Positions 36,611 through 48,726 of a stretch of 64,000 nucleotides of DNA are shown here, in pieces (the first letter of the stretch is position 1; the number at the start of each line of letters is the position of its first letter). Under the pieces are notes generated by a model, which ran no database searches, had not been told where the DNA came from, and saw only the letters and a program-made list of their open reading frames with translations. The translations under genes were made by a program, and so were the position numbers. The DNA is from Planctomycetota bacterium (GTDB lineage Bacteria > Planctomycetota > GCA-002687715 > DRQF01): NCBI GenBank assembly GCA_020639295.1, contig JACKGY010000004.1, positions 1 to 64,000 of the forward strand, given 5' to 3'.

Positions 36611-36628
36611 CCGTCCGGAGATTTCTCG
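36611..36628 (-). promoter_or_regulatory. Candidate shared control element, module C
   Basis: Read on the minus strand this is CGAGAAATCTCCGGACGG, 66 bases before the start of the secreted gene at 36545. A near match, CGCGAAATTCTCCGGACG, lies on the plus strand 60 bases before the equivalent secreted gene of module D (58423-58440). In both cases GGTC and GGATCG-like bases precede it. Orientation and distance relative to the secreted gene are the same, so it is a candidate promoter or operator. Confidence 0.55.
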
Positions 36629-36772
36629 ATCCCGACCGGTTCTTGACCCGGTCTTCATCGCGAGCGGGGCCGAGTTCGGGCAAAACCGGGCTCGAAACTC
36701 GCCCTCGACCGGATGAACGTCTACGATCCCGGCTCGGCCGGGAGGTGCCCGGTCAGCTTGGGCGGGCGGAAG

Positions 36773-39795
<3,023 letters not shown>

Positions 39796-39799
<4 letters not shown>

Positions 39800-40374
39800 C
39801 CGCGACGGCGTCTCCGATCGAGGCCCGCATGCTTGCCGGCGACGACCTGGCCTTTGCCGAGCTGGCCGACCGACACGGTGGTCGGCTACGGCTGTACATC
39901 CGTCAGGTGGCCGGGCGCGCCATCGCCGCCGACAGCGACGAGGAGGACCTCTACCAGCTCGTGGTCTTCCGGGCCTGGCAGCTCCGCGAGAGCTTCGTCC
40001 CGCGCGGGCCGGGGAGCTTCCACTCCTGGCTCGTCGCCATGGCCCGCAACGTCATCGGCGATCGGATTCGTTACCTGGCTGGCAAGGGCCGCGACGCCGG
40101 TCGTCGGGCCGTCTGCGCGGCGTCGATCGCCTCGGAGATCCCCGCGTCGATCACCTCCGTCGCCAGTCGAGCCTCGCGCCGCGAAGAGGCCGATCGCCTC
40201 GAACGCTTCCTGACCGAACTCGAGGCCGAGCAGCGGACGATCGTGGAACTCTACTACCTCGAAGGGCTCTCTCTCGCCCAGGTGGCCGAACGCTGCGCCC
40301 GGGCACGTTCGAGCGTCTGGGAGGAGCTGCGTGACATTCTCGCCCGGATGCGCGGCAGCCTGGGCGAGTCCTGA
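39796..40374 (+). CDS. ECF-type sigma factor (module C)
   Basis: 192 residues, ATG 39796 with GGAGG upstream and a 4-base overlap with the kinase stop. Region 2: EEDLYQLVVFRAWQLRESF and MARNVIGDRIRYL. Region 4: QRTIVELYYLEGLSLAQVAE with the helix-turn-helix CARARSSVWEELRDIL. The linker between the regions (about 108-124) reads AASIASEIPASITSVAS; it has six Ser/Thr residues and differs at one position from the linker of the sigma factor at 54764. That is a candidate site for phosphorylation by the partner kinase. Known kinase-controlled ECF factors (for example EcfP with PknT in Vibrio) make this plausible but not proven here. Confidence 0.9.
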
Positions 40375-40375
40375 T

Positions 40376-41597
40376 CCCGCCGCAGCCGGCGCTCCGATGC
40401 ACAGCAGGCGCTGCGCGGTCCGACCGGAGCGCCGACTACCGGGAGCCAGGGTGCTTCGGCTGGGCAGCCGGTGCTCCGGGTCTCCGATTGCTCGGAGCGC
40501 CAGCCGCTGGCTGGCCTAGTCTTCTTCGGCCATTGCTCGTGGTCTTGCGGCGACGATGGCCGTGCTTTCAGTCGTCGGTGACTTGAAAGCGATCGGTCTC
40601 GAGGCCGGCTGGGCAGCCGGCGCTCCGATGCGCAGCGGGCGCTGCGCGGTCCGACCGGAGCGCCGACTACCGGGAGCCAGGGTGCTTCAGCTGGGCAGCC
40701 GGTGCTCCGGGTCTCCGATTGCTCGGAGCGCCAGCCGCTGGCTGGCCTAGTCGTCTTCGGCCCTTGCTCGTGGTCTTGCGGCGACGATGGCCGAGCTTTC
40801 AGTCGTCGGTGACTTGAAAGCGATCGGCCTATAGGCCGGCTGGGCAGCCGGCGCTCCGAGGCGCAGCAGGTGCTGCGCGGTCCGACCGGAGCGCCAGCCG
40901 CTGGCTGGCCTAGTCTTCTTCGGCCATTGCTCGTGGTCTTGCGGCGACGATGGCCGAGCTTTCAGTCGTCGGTGACTTGAAAGCGATCGGCCTATAGGCC
41001 GGCTGGGCAGCCGGCGCTCCGAGGCGCAGCAGGTGCTGCGCGGTCCGACCGGAGCGCCAGCCGCTGGCTGGCCTAGTCTTCTTCGGCCATTGCTCGTGGT
41101 CTTGCGGCGACGATGGCCGAGCTTTCAGTCGTCGGTGACTTGAAAGCGATCGGCCTATAGGCCGGCTGGGCAGCCGGCGCTCCGATGCGCAGCGGGCGCT
41201 GCGCGGTCCGACCGGAGCGCCGACTACCGGGAGCCAGGGTGCTTCAGCTGGGCAGCTGGTGCTCCGGGTCTCCGATTGCTCGGAGCGCCAGCCGCTGGCT
41301 GGCCTAGTACTCTTCGGCCATTGCTCGTGGTCTTGCGGCGACGATGGCCGTGCTTTCAGTCGTCGGTGACTTGAACGCGATCGGCCTATAGGCCGGCTGG
41401 GCAGCCGGCGCTCCGAGGCGCAGCAGGCGCTGCGCGGTCCGACCGGAGCGCCAGCCGCTGGCTGGCCTAGTCGTCGAGAGTGATCGAGCCTCCGAGGCGC
41501 AGCAGGTGCTGCGCGGTCCTTTCCCGTCGGACCGCCCGTAAGGACCGCGGAGCGCCTGCTCCGCCACTTCCTCCGGGCCGGCTGCCCAGCCGGCCGG
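40376..41597. repeat. Palindromic repeat array 2 (REP-like, modular 163/231-bp units)
   Basis: The anchor GGAGCGCCAGCCGCTGGCTG occurs at 40494, 40725, 40888, 41051, 41282 and 41445. Spacings are 231, 163, 163, 231 and 163 bases; the longer units contain the same extra 68-base module. Each unit has several perfect inverted repeats: GCCGGCTG-GG-CAGCCGGC, GCGCAGCA-GG-TGCTGCGC, GCTTTCA..TGAAAGC, GGCCTATAGGCC, and GGCGCTCCG..CGGAGCGCC flanking the second. The array fills the whole gap between two convergent genes and ends in an inverted copy of the palindrome (41578-41595). It could act as terminator, mRNA 3' protector or a mobile REP-type element. No coding frame. Confidence 0.93.
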
Positions 41598-41598
41598 G

Positions 41599-44106
41599 TC
41601 AGTCGGCTTGCCGCCTGAGCTGAACCCGCAGGCGATCCGTGTTCAGGCTGGCGGCGTCGATCTCGACGCTCTCGTAGCCCTCGAGTTCGATGCGGATGCC
41701 GGCGGGCGGTTGGCGGAGGTCGCGCAGGTAGAGGACGCGGCCGTCGTCATCGCTCACCGGGGTCGGCTGTTCAACCTCGAAACTCTCGCTCGCAAAGCGC
41801 ATGCGCGGCTGGTCGAGCGTGATCACCTCGGCGTCGGCGAGGGGCTCTCCGTCCTCGTCGAGGATCCGGATCACCACCAGCTTGCGGCGATTCGCGTCGA
41901 AGCGCAGGGTCAGGCGCCGCTGCTCGGTCGCGGTCAGTTCGACGCCGTCCTGCTCGGCCAGGAGCTGATCGGCGAGGTCGCGGATCTCGATCCGGAAGCG
42001 GACGCCGGGGCGCAGGTCCTGGAGCCGGAAGATCCCGTCCGGGCCCGGACGGGCGATCAGCTCGAAGTGGTCCTCGCTCTCGGAGACGCCGACCGCGGCG
42101 CGTGCACCCAGGCCGGTCTGCAGGTCGTAGTCGAAGCCGTCGGGCATCAGCGCGCGAGGACCGTGGACGACGAGCTGCTGAGCGGGGAAGTCGGCCGGAG
42201 CGCCCTCGAAGACCACCTCAAGCCGGTTGACCGGCGCGAGCACGATTCGCTGCCGGTTCTCGTCGGCGCGTTCGATCGCGAACCGACGCGCGCCGTGGTC
42301 GAGCGCCGTCGCCATCGCCTCGTCGATGCCGGCGCCGAGGCCACGGATCTCGCCCTCGCCCTCGGCATCGGTCCTGGCCTGGAGACTGCCACTCGCCACC
42401 ATCACCACGGCGTTCGCCAGCGGCCGGCCCGCGGGGTCGACCACCAGGAAGCGCCAGGAGCCGAGCGGGGCCAGGGCGACGTCGCCGAGGTCGACCGTGT
42501 CGGCGAAACCCTCGTCGGCGTGCAGGACCTCGATCAGCTCGCCGCCGCGGGGAACGCTCAGGCGCAGCTCATCGAAGTCCAGGACGTTGCTGCCGATCAC
42601 GAAGCGGCCGTCGGCGTCGCTGCTCGCCCGCGTCGTCGACCAGGCGATCTCGTCGTAGCGACAGTTCAGCACCACGGGCTGCCAGGGGATCGGCGCCAGG
42701 GTCGAGGCATCCACGAGCCGGCCGGTGACCCGAGGGACGGCGATGACCTCGAGCACGAGATTCTCGGTCGGCGCGGGCAGGCTGCGCCAGCGGCCGAGAT
42801 GCCGGTCCGGCTCACGGAAGGCGAAGCCCTGGCCCAGTTCGAGGCGAAGTGCCTGCCCCGGGAGAAGGCCCCGGAATCGGAAGCTCCCGTCTCCGGCCAC
42901 CTTGGTCAGGCAGGAGTCACGGCGTCGCTCGAGGGGCCAGACCAGGGCGGCGATCGCGGGCGGCAGCTCCTCGCGGTCGGCGTCGTCCTGCCACAGCCGG
43001 AGCTCGAGTTCGCGATAGGGCAGGCCGCCGGCGACGCGCACCTGCCCCGAGAGGATCGCGCCCTCCTCGAGGTCGAGGCGTCGATGACCGGCGAGCTCGA
43101 TCTCGCGCCGCCACCAGGGCCGCCCCGGGGCCAGGACGACGACGCTCGCCCGCCCGGCTCGGCCCGGCCGTCGCAGCCGGCCACGCTCGTCGCTCCGGCC
43201 GTCGACCAGCAGGTCCTCGTCCCGGAAGATCAGCACGCGGGCCCCGGCGATGGCGGCGCCATCCGGATCGCGCAGCTCGAGGACCAGCTCGGCCCGCTCC
43301 TCGACCAGGTCCGGCGCGGCTTCGGTCTCCTCGGTCCCGGTGGCCGCCGCAACCTCGCCGCCGCTCGGACTGCGGCGCGCGGCCGGAGTCGCTGCGGCCT
43401 CCTGCCGGTCGCCGCGGTCGAGTTCGGGTCCGTCCTCGTGGGCGAGGGTGGTGGCCAACCAGGCCACGATGGCCGCAGACAGGGCGACGGCGACGACGAT
43501 CGATTTCTGACTCATGACGACTCCCGTGAAGCGGGCGGCGAGGCCGCCGATACCGCCGCCGGTGACGAGAGTTCCGACCTTGGGGGCGCTCAGGGCGAGC
43601 GGCAGCAGCACGCTTGCCCAGGACGCGGTGGGCTGATCGCGGTCGAGCCGTTCGCGCAGCATCGCCAGTCCGCGGCTGAGCTGGGTGCGGACGGTGGCGG
43701 CCGGGCGGCCGAGGCGCCGGGCGATGGCGCGCGGTGTCTCGCCGCGGAGGTAGCGGGCGACGATCAGGCCACGATAGGGTTCGGCGAGTTCGCGCAGGGC
43801 CTGCCCCAGGAGGGCATGGCTCTCCAGGATCGCCAGCGCCTCGGCCGGGTCGTCGGTCACCGCGGTCTCGACGAATTCGGCTTGGTCGGGCCGCCGGCGC
43901 CAGGATTCGGCGACCCGTCGGCGCAGGACCGAGCGCAGCCAGGAACGTTCCTGGCCGCGCCGCGGCGGTTGCCGCAGGGCCGCGAGCCAGACCTCCTGGA
44001 CCAGGTCGTCGCGATCCGCCGCGTCGCGGACGAGGATCGCGGCAAGCCGGCCCAGCCAGCCGCCCTGGGCCAGGAGTTCGTCGATGCTCGTCCGTTCACC
44101 CGTCAC
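41599..44106 (-). CDS. ECF sigma factor fused through a membrane helix to an exterior carboxypeptidase-regulatory-like domain
   Basis: 835 residues, GTG 44106 with GAGGAG about 10 bases upstream. Residues 1-155 are a complete ECF sigma factor: region 2 (RDAADRDDLVQEVWLAALRQ) and region 4 (LIVARYLRGETPRAIARRLG with RPAATVRTQLSRGLAMLRER). A short linker leads to one membrane helix (about 198-218, KSIVVAVALSAAIVAWLATTL). Residues 265-830 hold five or six beta-sandwich repeats of the CarboxypepD_reg/prealbumin type (LVLELRDPDGAAIAGARVLI, GRLVDASTLAPIPWQPVVLN, RFLVVDPAGRPLANAVVMVA, VVIRILDEDGEPLADAEVIT). One chain thus links exterior sensing to promoter choice; release by proteolysis may be needed. 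It could instead be permanently tethered and inactive. Confidence 0.88.
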   Translation of the reverse strand: MTGERTSIDELLAQGGWLGRLAAILVRDAADRDDLVQEVWLAALRQPPRRGQERSWLRSVLRRRVAESWRRRPDQAEFVETAVTDDPAEALAILESHALLGQALRELAEPYRGLIVARYLRGETPRAIARRLGRPAATVRTQLSRGLAMLRERLDRDQPTASWASVLLPLALSAPKVGTLVTGGGIGGLAARFTGVVMSQKSIVVAVALSAAIVAWLATTLAHEDGPELDRGDRQEAAATPAARRSPSGGEVAAATGTEETEAAPDLVEERAELVLELRDPDGAAIAGARVLIFRDEDLLVDGRSDERGRLRRPGRAGRASVVVLAPGRPWWRREIELAGHRRLDLEEGAILSGQVRVAGGLPYRELELRLWQDDADREELPPAIAALVWPLERRRDSCLTKVAGDGSFRFRGLLPGQALRLELGQGFAFREPDRHLGRWRSLPAPTENLVLEVIAVPRVTGRLVDASTLAPIPWQPVVLNCRYDEIAWSTTRASSDADGRFVIGSNVLDFDELRLSVPRGGELIEVLHADEGFADTVDLGDVALAPLGSWRFLVVDPAGRPLANAVVMVASGSLQARTDAEGEGEIRGLGAGIDEAMATALDHGARRFAIERADENRQRIVLAPVNRLEVVFEGAPADFPAQQLVVHGPRALMPDGFDYDLQTGLGARAAVGVSESEDHFELIARPGPDGIFRLQDLRPGVRFRIEIRDLADQLLAEQDGVELTATEQRRLTLRFDANRRKLVVIRILDEDGEPLADAEVITLDQPRMRFASESFEVEQPTPVSDDDGRVLYLRDLRQPPAGIRIELEGYESVEIDAASLNTDRLRVQLRRQAD

Positions 44107-44283
44107 CGCAGGCCACTCCTCGATGGGAACCGGTCGGATTCTCGCCGGACGACGACCTCCGTCGCCCGGGCAGCGCCTGCTGGGTCGGCGGTCGTCGACG
44201 AACGCTACGAGAAATCCGGGAAACCCGCTCGCCGTGTCCTGGATCTGACGAGGTCACCCGGGACCTCCGGGGCCATGCCGGGG

Positions 44284-44724
44284 TCAGGGGGCGGGGTCGA
44301 GCCGATGTCGCCAATCGCCGCCCAGGCGGCGAAGGGCCCTCTTCAGGCGGTCGGGGTCGAGGGGCTTGCACAGGACCTCGACCGCGCCGTGATCCAGTGA
44401 GGTCGCGATGTCCCCATCCTGGTCGGACGAGGTCAGGACGATGACCGGGACCGAGCGCGTGTCGGCGTCGGCCTGGAGCCGATCGAGGACCTCGAAGCCG
44501 CTCAGCCCTGGCATGTTGAGGTCGAGCAGGACGAGGGCGGGACGGCCGCCGATCGGGTTCTCGTCCGGTCTTGCCAACAGGTCGAGACAGGCCCGGCCGT
44601 TCGCCGCTTCATGCAGGGGGAGATCGGCGAGGGCGGGGTCACCCTGGAAGGCCATGCGGATCAGGAGGCGGTCACCGGCGTTGTCGTCCACCAGCAGGAT
44701 GCTCATCGAGTCGCCGGAGTTCAT
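44284..44724 (-). CDS. Single-domain response regulator (receiver)
   Basis: 146 residues. Receiver motifs are intact: acidic pair and loop ILLVDDNAGD, phosphoacceptor Asp in LVLLDLNMPGLSG, Thr/Ser in VLTSSD, Lys in CKPLDP. There is no output domain, as in the Rcp1/CheY-like regulators that partner phytochrome-type histidine kinases. Its ATG shares ATGA with the stop of the histidine kinase gene, so the two are translationally coupled and it is the likely phosphate acceptor of that kinase. Confidence 0.92.
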   Translation of the reverse strand: MNSGDSMSILLVDDNAGDRLLIRMAFQGDPALADLPLHEAANGRACLDLLARPDENPIGGRPALVLLDLNMPGLSGFEVLDRLQADADTRSVPVIVLTSSDQDGDIATSLDHGAVEVLCKPLDPDRLKRALRRLGGDWRHRLDPAP

Positions 44725-46208
44725 GCCTCGATCTCCGTGAGTCGCTCCCTCCTCCCGGTCTCCTCGCCTCTCGAGCCGTAGCCCTCGGGGCGCGGGAAGA
44801 CCAGCCTGAAGATCGACCCGCCACCGGGCTGGTCGTCGATCTCGATCGAACCCCGATGAGCCTCGACGATCTTCAGCACGAGCGCAAGCCCGATCCCGAG
44901 GCCGGGATACTCGTCGCGGCCGTGTAGTCGCTGGAAGAGATGGAAGATCCTCTCCCGGAACTCGGGCGCGATCCCGATGCCGTTGTCGGCGACCTCCACG
45001 ATGACGCGGTGGCGCTCATCACGACCACTGACCGTCACCACGGGCGCCTGGCCCCGGGCCACGTACTTGATCGCGTTGCCGATCAGGTTCTCGAAGACCG
45101 ATCCGAGCAGGACGCGGTCGCCGCGGATGGTCGGGAGGTCGCCGATCGTGACCGTGGCCCCGGCGTCTTCGATCGCGAGCTGCAGGTCGGCACGGCTCGA
45201 GCGCGCGATCTCGGCCAGGTCGACGCGTTCGACCATGGTGGTCTTGCGGTCCACGCGAGAGAAGCGGAGCAGTCCCTGGATCATGCCCCTCATCCGCTCG
45301 GCGCCATCGAGCGCGAACCGGAAGTAGGTGACCTCGTCCTCGTCGAGCCGGCCGTCCAGCCGCTCGGCGATGAGGCCCAGGAAGCTCGAGACCATGCGCA
45401 CCGGTTCCTGGAGGTCGTGGCTGGCGACCGCCGCGAACTGGAGCAGCTCCTCGTTGGAACGACGCAGTTCACCCTCGATCTCCTTCAGCTCCGAGATGTC
45501 GTGGATGATGCCGGTGAACCAGACCTCGCCGTCGACCTCGAAACGGCCGAGCGACAGCTTGATGGGAAACTCCCGACCCGTGGCGGTCACGGCCCGCAGT
45601 TCGCGACTGCCGCCGATCAGGGTCGATGTGCCCTGCTCGAAGTGCCGCGCCAGGTAGCCGTCGTGCTGCTCGCGGAAGGGCGAGGGCATGAGCATGCTCA
45701 CGTTCCGGCCCACGAATTCGTCGGCCGGCTGCTCGAAGAGCCCTTCGATCGCCGGATTGACGAAGACGATCGTGCCGGCCGAGTCGATCACGACGATGGC
45801 ATCGGCGGCCGTCTCGACGAAGCCACGGAGGCGGGCGAGAGAGCGTTCGAGCTCGGCCTTGGTGCTCTTCAACTCGGTCCGGGCCGCGCGCTCCTCGCGC
45901 AGCGCGGTCTCGAGGCGCTGACGACGGTCGAGGGCGAGCGTCGTCAGACGGCGGAGCCGCGTGCCCATGACCATGCCATGGACGAGGAGCGCGGCGAGAG
46001 CGCAGCCGAAGGCCAGGATCACCCAGGGCGAGACCCGGACGACACCGCCGATTCCCGGGATCAGGAACAGGTAGAAGGTCGTGACCAGGACCAGCACGGC
46101 GAGGAAGCCGAGGAATCGCAGGAGGCCGGGCGTCGGTGCCCGAAGCCGGACCGCGCTCGTGTCGTCGTCGCGCCGGGAGCGCTCGTCCGGTCGAGTGCCC
46201 CTGGTCAT
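44721..46208 (-). CDS. Membrane histidine kinase with PAS domain
   Basis: 495 residues. Two membrane helices (about 29-52 and 60-82) without a large loop, then a coiled coil, a PAS domain (about 130-245, FVETAADAIVVIDSAGTIVF, GREFPIKLSLGRFEVDGEVW), and a HisKA of the phytochrome-like type (FAAVASHDLQEPVRMVSSFL, phospho-His in HDLQEP). The ATPase part has the N box (ENLIGNAIKYVARG), G1 (DNGIGIAPEF) and G2 (GLGIGLALVLK). It sits between two single receivers with ATGA overlaps on both sides, an arrangement that suggests one kinase feeding two receivers, or one receiver acting as phosphate sink. Confidence 0.93.
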   Translation of the reverse strand: MTRGTRPDERSRRDDDTSAVRLRAPTPGLLRFLGFLAVLVLVTTFYLFLIPGIGGVVRVSPWVILAFGCALAALLVHGMVMGTRLRRLTTLALDRRQRLETALREERAARTELKSTKAELERSLARLRGFVETAADAIVVIDSAGTIVFVNPAIEGLFEQPADEFVGRNVSMLMPSPFREQHDGYLARHFEQGTSTLIGGSRELRAVTATGREFPIKLSLGRFEVDGEVWFTGIIHDISELKEIEGELRRSNEELLQFAAVASHDLQEPVRMVSSFLGLIAERLDGRLDEDEVTYFRFALDGAERMRGMIQGLLRFSRVDRKTTMVERVDLAEIARSSRADLQLAIEDAGATVTIGDLPTIRGDRVLLGSVFENLIGNAIKYVARGQAPVVTVSGRDERHRVIVEVADNGIGIAPEFRERIFHLFQRLHGRDEYPGLGIGLALVLKIVEAHRGSIEIDDQPGGGSIFRLVFPRPEGYGSRGEETGRRERLTEIEA

Positions 46209-46648
46209 GAGGGTGGCAGGAAGCGATCGAGGGCGAGGTCGACGAGGTGCCGGAGCTCGGCGAAGGTGGCGGGTTTCGCCAGCACGTCACTGGCTCCCGA
46301 GGCCTGGAAGCGCTGCCGATCCTCCTCCACGAGGGCACCGGAGAGGACGACGCTGGGAACGGCTCCGAGGCGTTCGTTGGTGCGGAGGAAGCTGAGCACG
46401 ATGTGACCCGAGAGCGGGGGCACGTTGACGTCGACGAAGAGCAAGGCCGGCAGCGTGGCGTCGGGACTGTTCTCGAGGTCCTGGAGCCGCGCCAGCAGGA
46501 CGTCCGACCGGGCGAGGATCTCGATCCGGACTTCCGGCCGGGACCGGCTGATGGCCTCGGAGATGAGGCGAGCATCACCCGGATTGTCGTCGAGCACGAT
46601 CAACCAGGGTTCCGTCCGGCTTGCCGCCTCGGTCGCGGTCCAGTTCAT
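46205..46648 (-). CDS. Single-domain response regulator (divergent receiver)
   Basis: 147 residues. The receiver fold is recognisable: acidic cluster IVLDDNPGDARLI, phosphoacceptor Asp in LFVDVNVPPLSG, Ser in VVLSGA, Lys in LAKPATF. The usual M/N-P after the acceptor is replaced by NVPP. No output domain. It overlaps the start of the histidine kinase and the stop of the GGDEF/EAL gene, each by ATGA. It may connect the kinase to the cyclic-di-GMP protein encoded just upstream. Confidence 0.9.
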   Translation of the reverse strand: MNWTATEAASRTEPWLIVLDDNPGDARLISEAISRSRPEVRIEILARSDVLLARLQDLENSPDATLPALLFVDVNVPPLSGHIVLSFLRTNERLGAVPSVVLSGALVEEDRQRFQASGASDVLAKPATFAELRHLVDLALDRFLPPS

Positions 46649-48501
46649 GAGCGGCTGGGCTCCAGCAAGGGTTGCGGCGAGCCCCAGAGGGGACCCTGCG
46701 CGAAGCGGACGCCCGATTCGAGCAGGAACTCGGTTTCCTCCTCCCGTTCCACGCCTTCGGCGATCACCCGTGCCTCGAGGCTCCGCGCCAGGCGGACGAG
46801 ACGACGGAGGAAGCGGCGATCGTCGCGACGCTGGCCGAAGTCACCCACCAGACGCCGGGTCACCTTGATCACCTGGGGTTCGAGGACCACCAGGGCTTCC
46901 AGCGAGCGGGCACCGAAACCGACGTCGTCGAGCGCCAGGATGACTCCCTCGGCGCGCAACTTGGCGAGCGCCGGGAGCAGGTAGCCCGGGTCGCCCACGA
47001 GCTGTTGCTCGCTGATCTCGACGCAGAGTCGTTGCTGGCGGCGGCTCGCGTGCAGCATGTCGGGAACCCGGGAGTGTTCCAGCGTGACCAGCGATTCCGG
47101 ATGCAGGTTGACGTGCAGATCGAGCGTGCGCGGCAAGCTGGTCGAGCGCAGCAGAGCCCGGCGCAGGAGATCGATCTCCATGTGCACCAGCAGGTCGTGG
47201 TCGAGGCTCTTGGCATCGCGATCCTGCGGTCTGATCCAGGAACCATCGCCACCGGAGATCATGAACTCGAGGGCGATGACCTGGCCGGTCTCGAGGCTGA
47301 CGATCTGCTGTTCGGCCACGCCGAGCCGCGACATCACCATCGACTCGCCGTCCGAAACCGCGACGGCATCGGTTCCGGTCACGGACGGAGCCGGCGCGGC
47401 CTGACCGCTGCTGACCCGGTCCTTGCCGCTCCGCTTGCTGGACGAAAGCGTGTCCTGGAGCGAGCGCAGCACCTCGTCGAGCGAACGGGTCGCGGCAGCC
47501 ACCTCGACCAGACCGATGCTGACCGTGGTGCCGATCCGCTCGTCGGTCCAGTTGAGCTGCTGGGCGGCCACCTCATGCCGCAAGCGCTCGGCCAGGCCGC
47601 CACCTTCCGCGATCCTCGTCGCCGGCAGCAGGGCCAGGAACTCGTCACCGCCGATTCGGCCCACCAGGTCGGTGGGGCGCAGCGACCGGCGCAAGACGGC
47701 CCCGACGCGCGCCAGCACGACGTCGCCGGCCGCGTGGCCGTGGCTCTCGTTGATCGTCTTGAAGTCGTCGAGGTCGAGAATGAGGGCAAGCAGGGGCTCA
47801 CCCTGCCGGCGCGCACGCCCCAGTTCGATGCGCAGGCCGAGCTCGAGGCCACGTCGGTTGAGAACGCCGGTGAGCGGATCCTGGGTGGCCTGGATCTCGA
47901 GCTGGGCGAGGGTGCGTTCCAGCGCCTCCGAGGCCGCGTGCTCGACGGTCAGATCCTCGGCCAGCCCGGCGAGGAAGAGCGGTGCGTCATCACCGCGAAC
48001 GATGTGGAAGCAGCGTTCGCGGAGCCACTGGACCCGACCCGAGGGATGCACGATGCGGAACTCCTGGTCGAAGCTGCCGGGGTCGCTTCGCCAGGCCTCG
48101 ATGACGCGCGTGCGCTCATCCTCGTGCAGCCAGTCCAGCCGGCCGGCGGGATCCTGCCCCTTGCCGACCACCTCCGGCCCCCAGATCCCGATGGCGCTGG
48201 GATTGGCGTAGACCAGGGTTCGACCCTCGGGATCCGCCAGCCAGAAGGCGCGGTCGAGATTGGTCATGAGGCCGTTGAAGAGGACCTCGCGTTCCTGAAG
48301 CTCGCTCGCCAGCCGCGCGGCGCTCTCCTGGCAGCTGGAAAGCTCGGCGCCGAGCTGATCGAGCACCGACTGGATCGCGGCGGAATCGAGTGCCTTCTCT
48401 CTGGTCAACGGTCGGACCTCTTGCGAACCCTGGATGTCGAAACGCAGTCGGTGCTTGGGCATCCCTTCCGTGGCGGAGCCTCGGCTCGTCCGGACCGACA
48501 C
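46645..48501 (-). CDS. PAS-GGDEF-EAL protein with altered EAL signature
   Basis: 618 residues from GTG 48501 (605 from ATG 48462). An N-terminal coiled coil, a PAS domain (about 75-190, FNGLMTNLDRAFWLADPEGR), then a GGDEF domain (210-370) with TQDPLTGVLNRRGLE and an intact RIGGDEF. The EAL domain (390-610) keeps Asn in VNLHPESL, CVEISE, ALDDVG, Lys in VIKV and AEGVE, but the name motif reads EFM instead of EAL. Diguanylate cyclase activity is likely; phosphodiesterase activity is uncertain. First gene of a four-gene operon with a 4-base overlap at each junction, ending in two receivers and a histidine kinase. Confidence 0.9.
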   Translation of the reverse strand: MSVRTSRGSATEGMPKHRLRFDIQGSQEVRPLTREKALDSAAIQSVLDQLGAELSSCQESAARLASELQEREVLFNGLMTNLDRAFWLADPEGRTLVYANPSAIGIWGPEVVGKGQDPAGRLDWLHEDERTRVIEAWRSDPGSFDQEFRIVHPSGRVQWLRERCFHIVRGDDAPLFLAGLAEDLTVEHAASEALERTLAQLEIQATQDPLTGVLNRRGLELGLRIELGRARRQGEPLLALILDLDDFKTINESHGHAAGDVVLARVGAVLRRSLRPTDLVGRIGGDEFLALLPATRIAEGGGLAERLRHEVAAQQLNWTDERIGTTVSIGLVEVAAATRSLDEVLRSLQDTLSSSKRSGKDRVSSGQAAPAPSVTGTDAVAVSDGESMVMSRLGVAEQQIVSLETGQVIALEFMISGGDGSWIRPQDRDAKSLDHDLLVHMEIDLLRRALLRSTSLPRTLDLHVNLHPESLVTLEHSRVPDMLHASRRQQRLCVEISEQQLVGDPGYLLPALAKLRAEGVILALDDVGFGARSLEALVVLEPQVIKVTRRLVGDFGQRRDDRRFLRRLVRLARSLEARVIAEGVEREEETEFLLESGVRFAQGPLWGSPQPLLEPSRS

Positions 48502-48726
48502 CGGTGCCCTCTGGCTGCTACGAGCACGAAATTCCCTCCGCGGCGGTGATGAGCGGCGTCACCGAACCCGTTCCCCCTTGTAGCCGAAGGGAAACGGTTG
48601 GTCGACGGATTATCGGGTCGATCATGCCCGGACCTACGAGTGTTCAACTATGTGGCGCTGGATGTTGTGAAGGCTCAGTCAAGGCCCTCATCCTGCCGTT
48701 GAGTGGATCGCGGCGCGCTCGATTCC

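Noticed and set aside
40376..41597. CRISPR array
   Set aside because: Units are long (163/231 bases), the sequence between anchors is itself repeated, and there are no unique spacers or cas genes.
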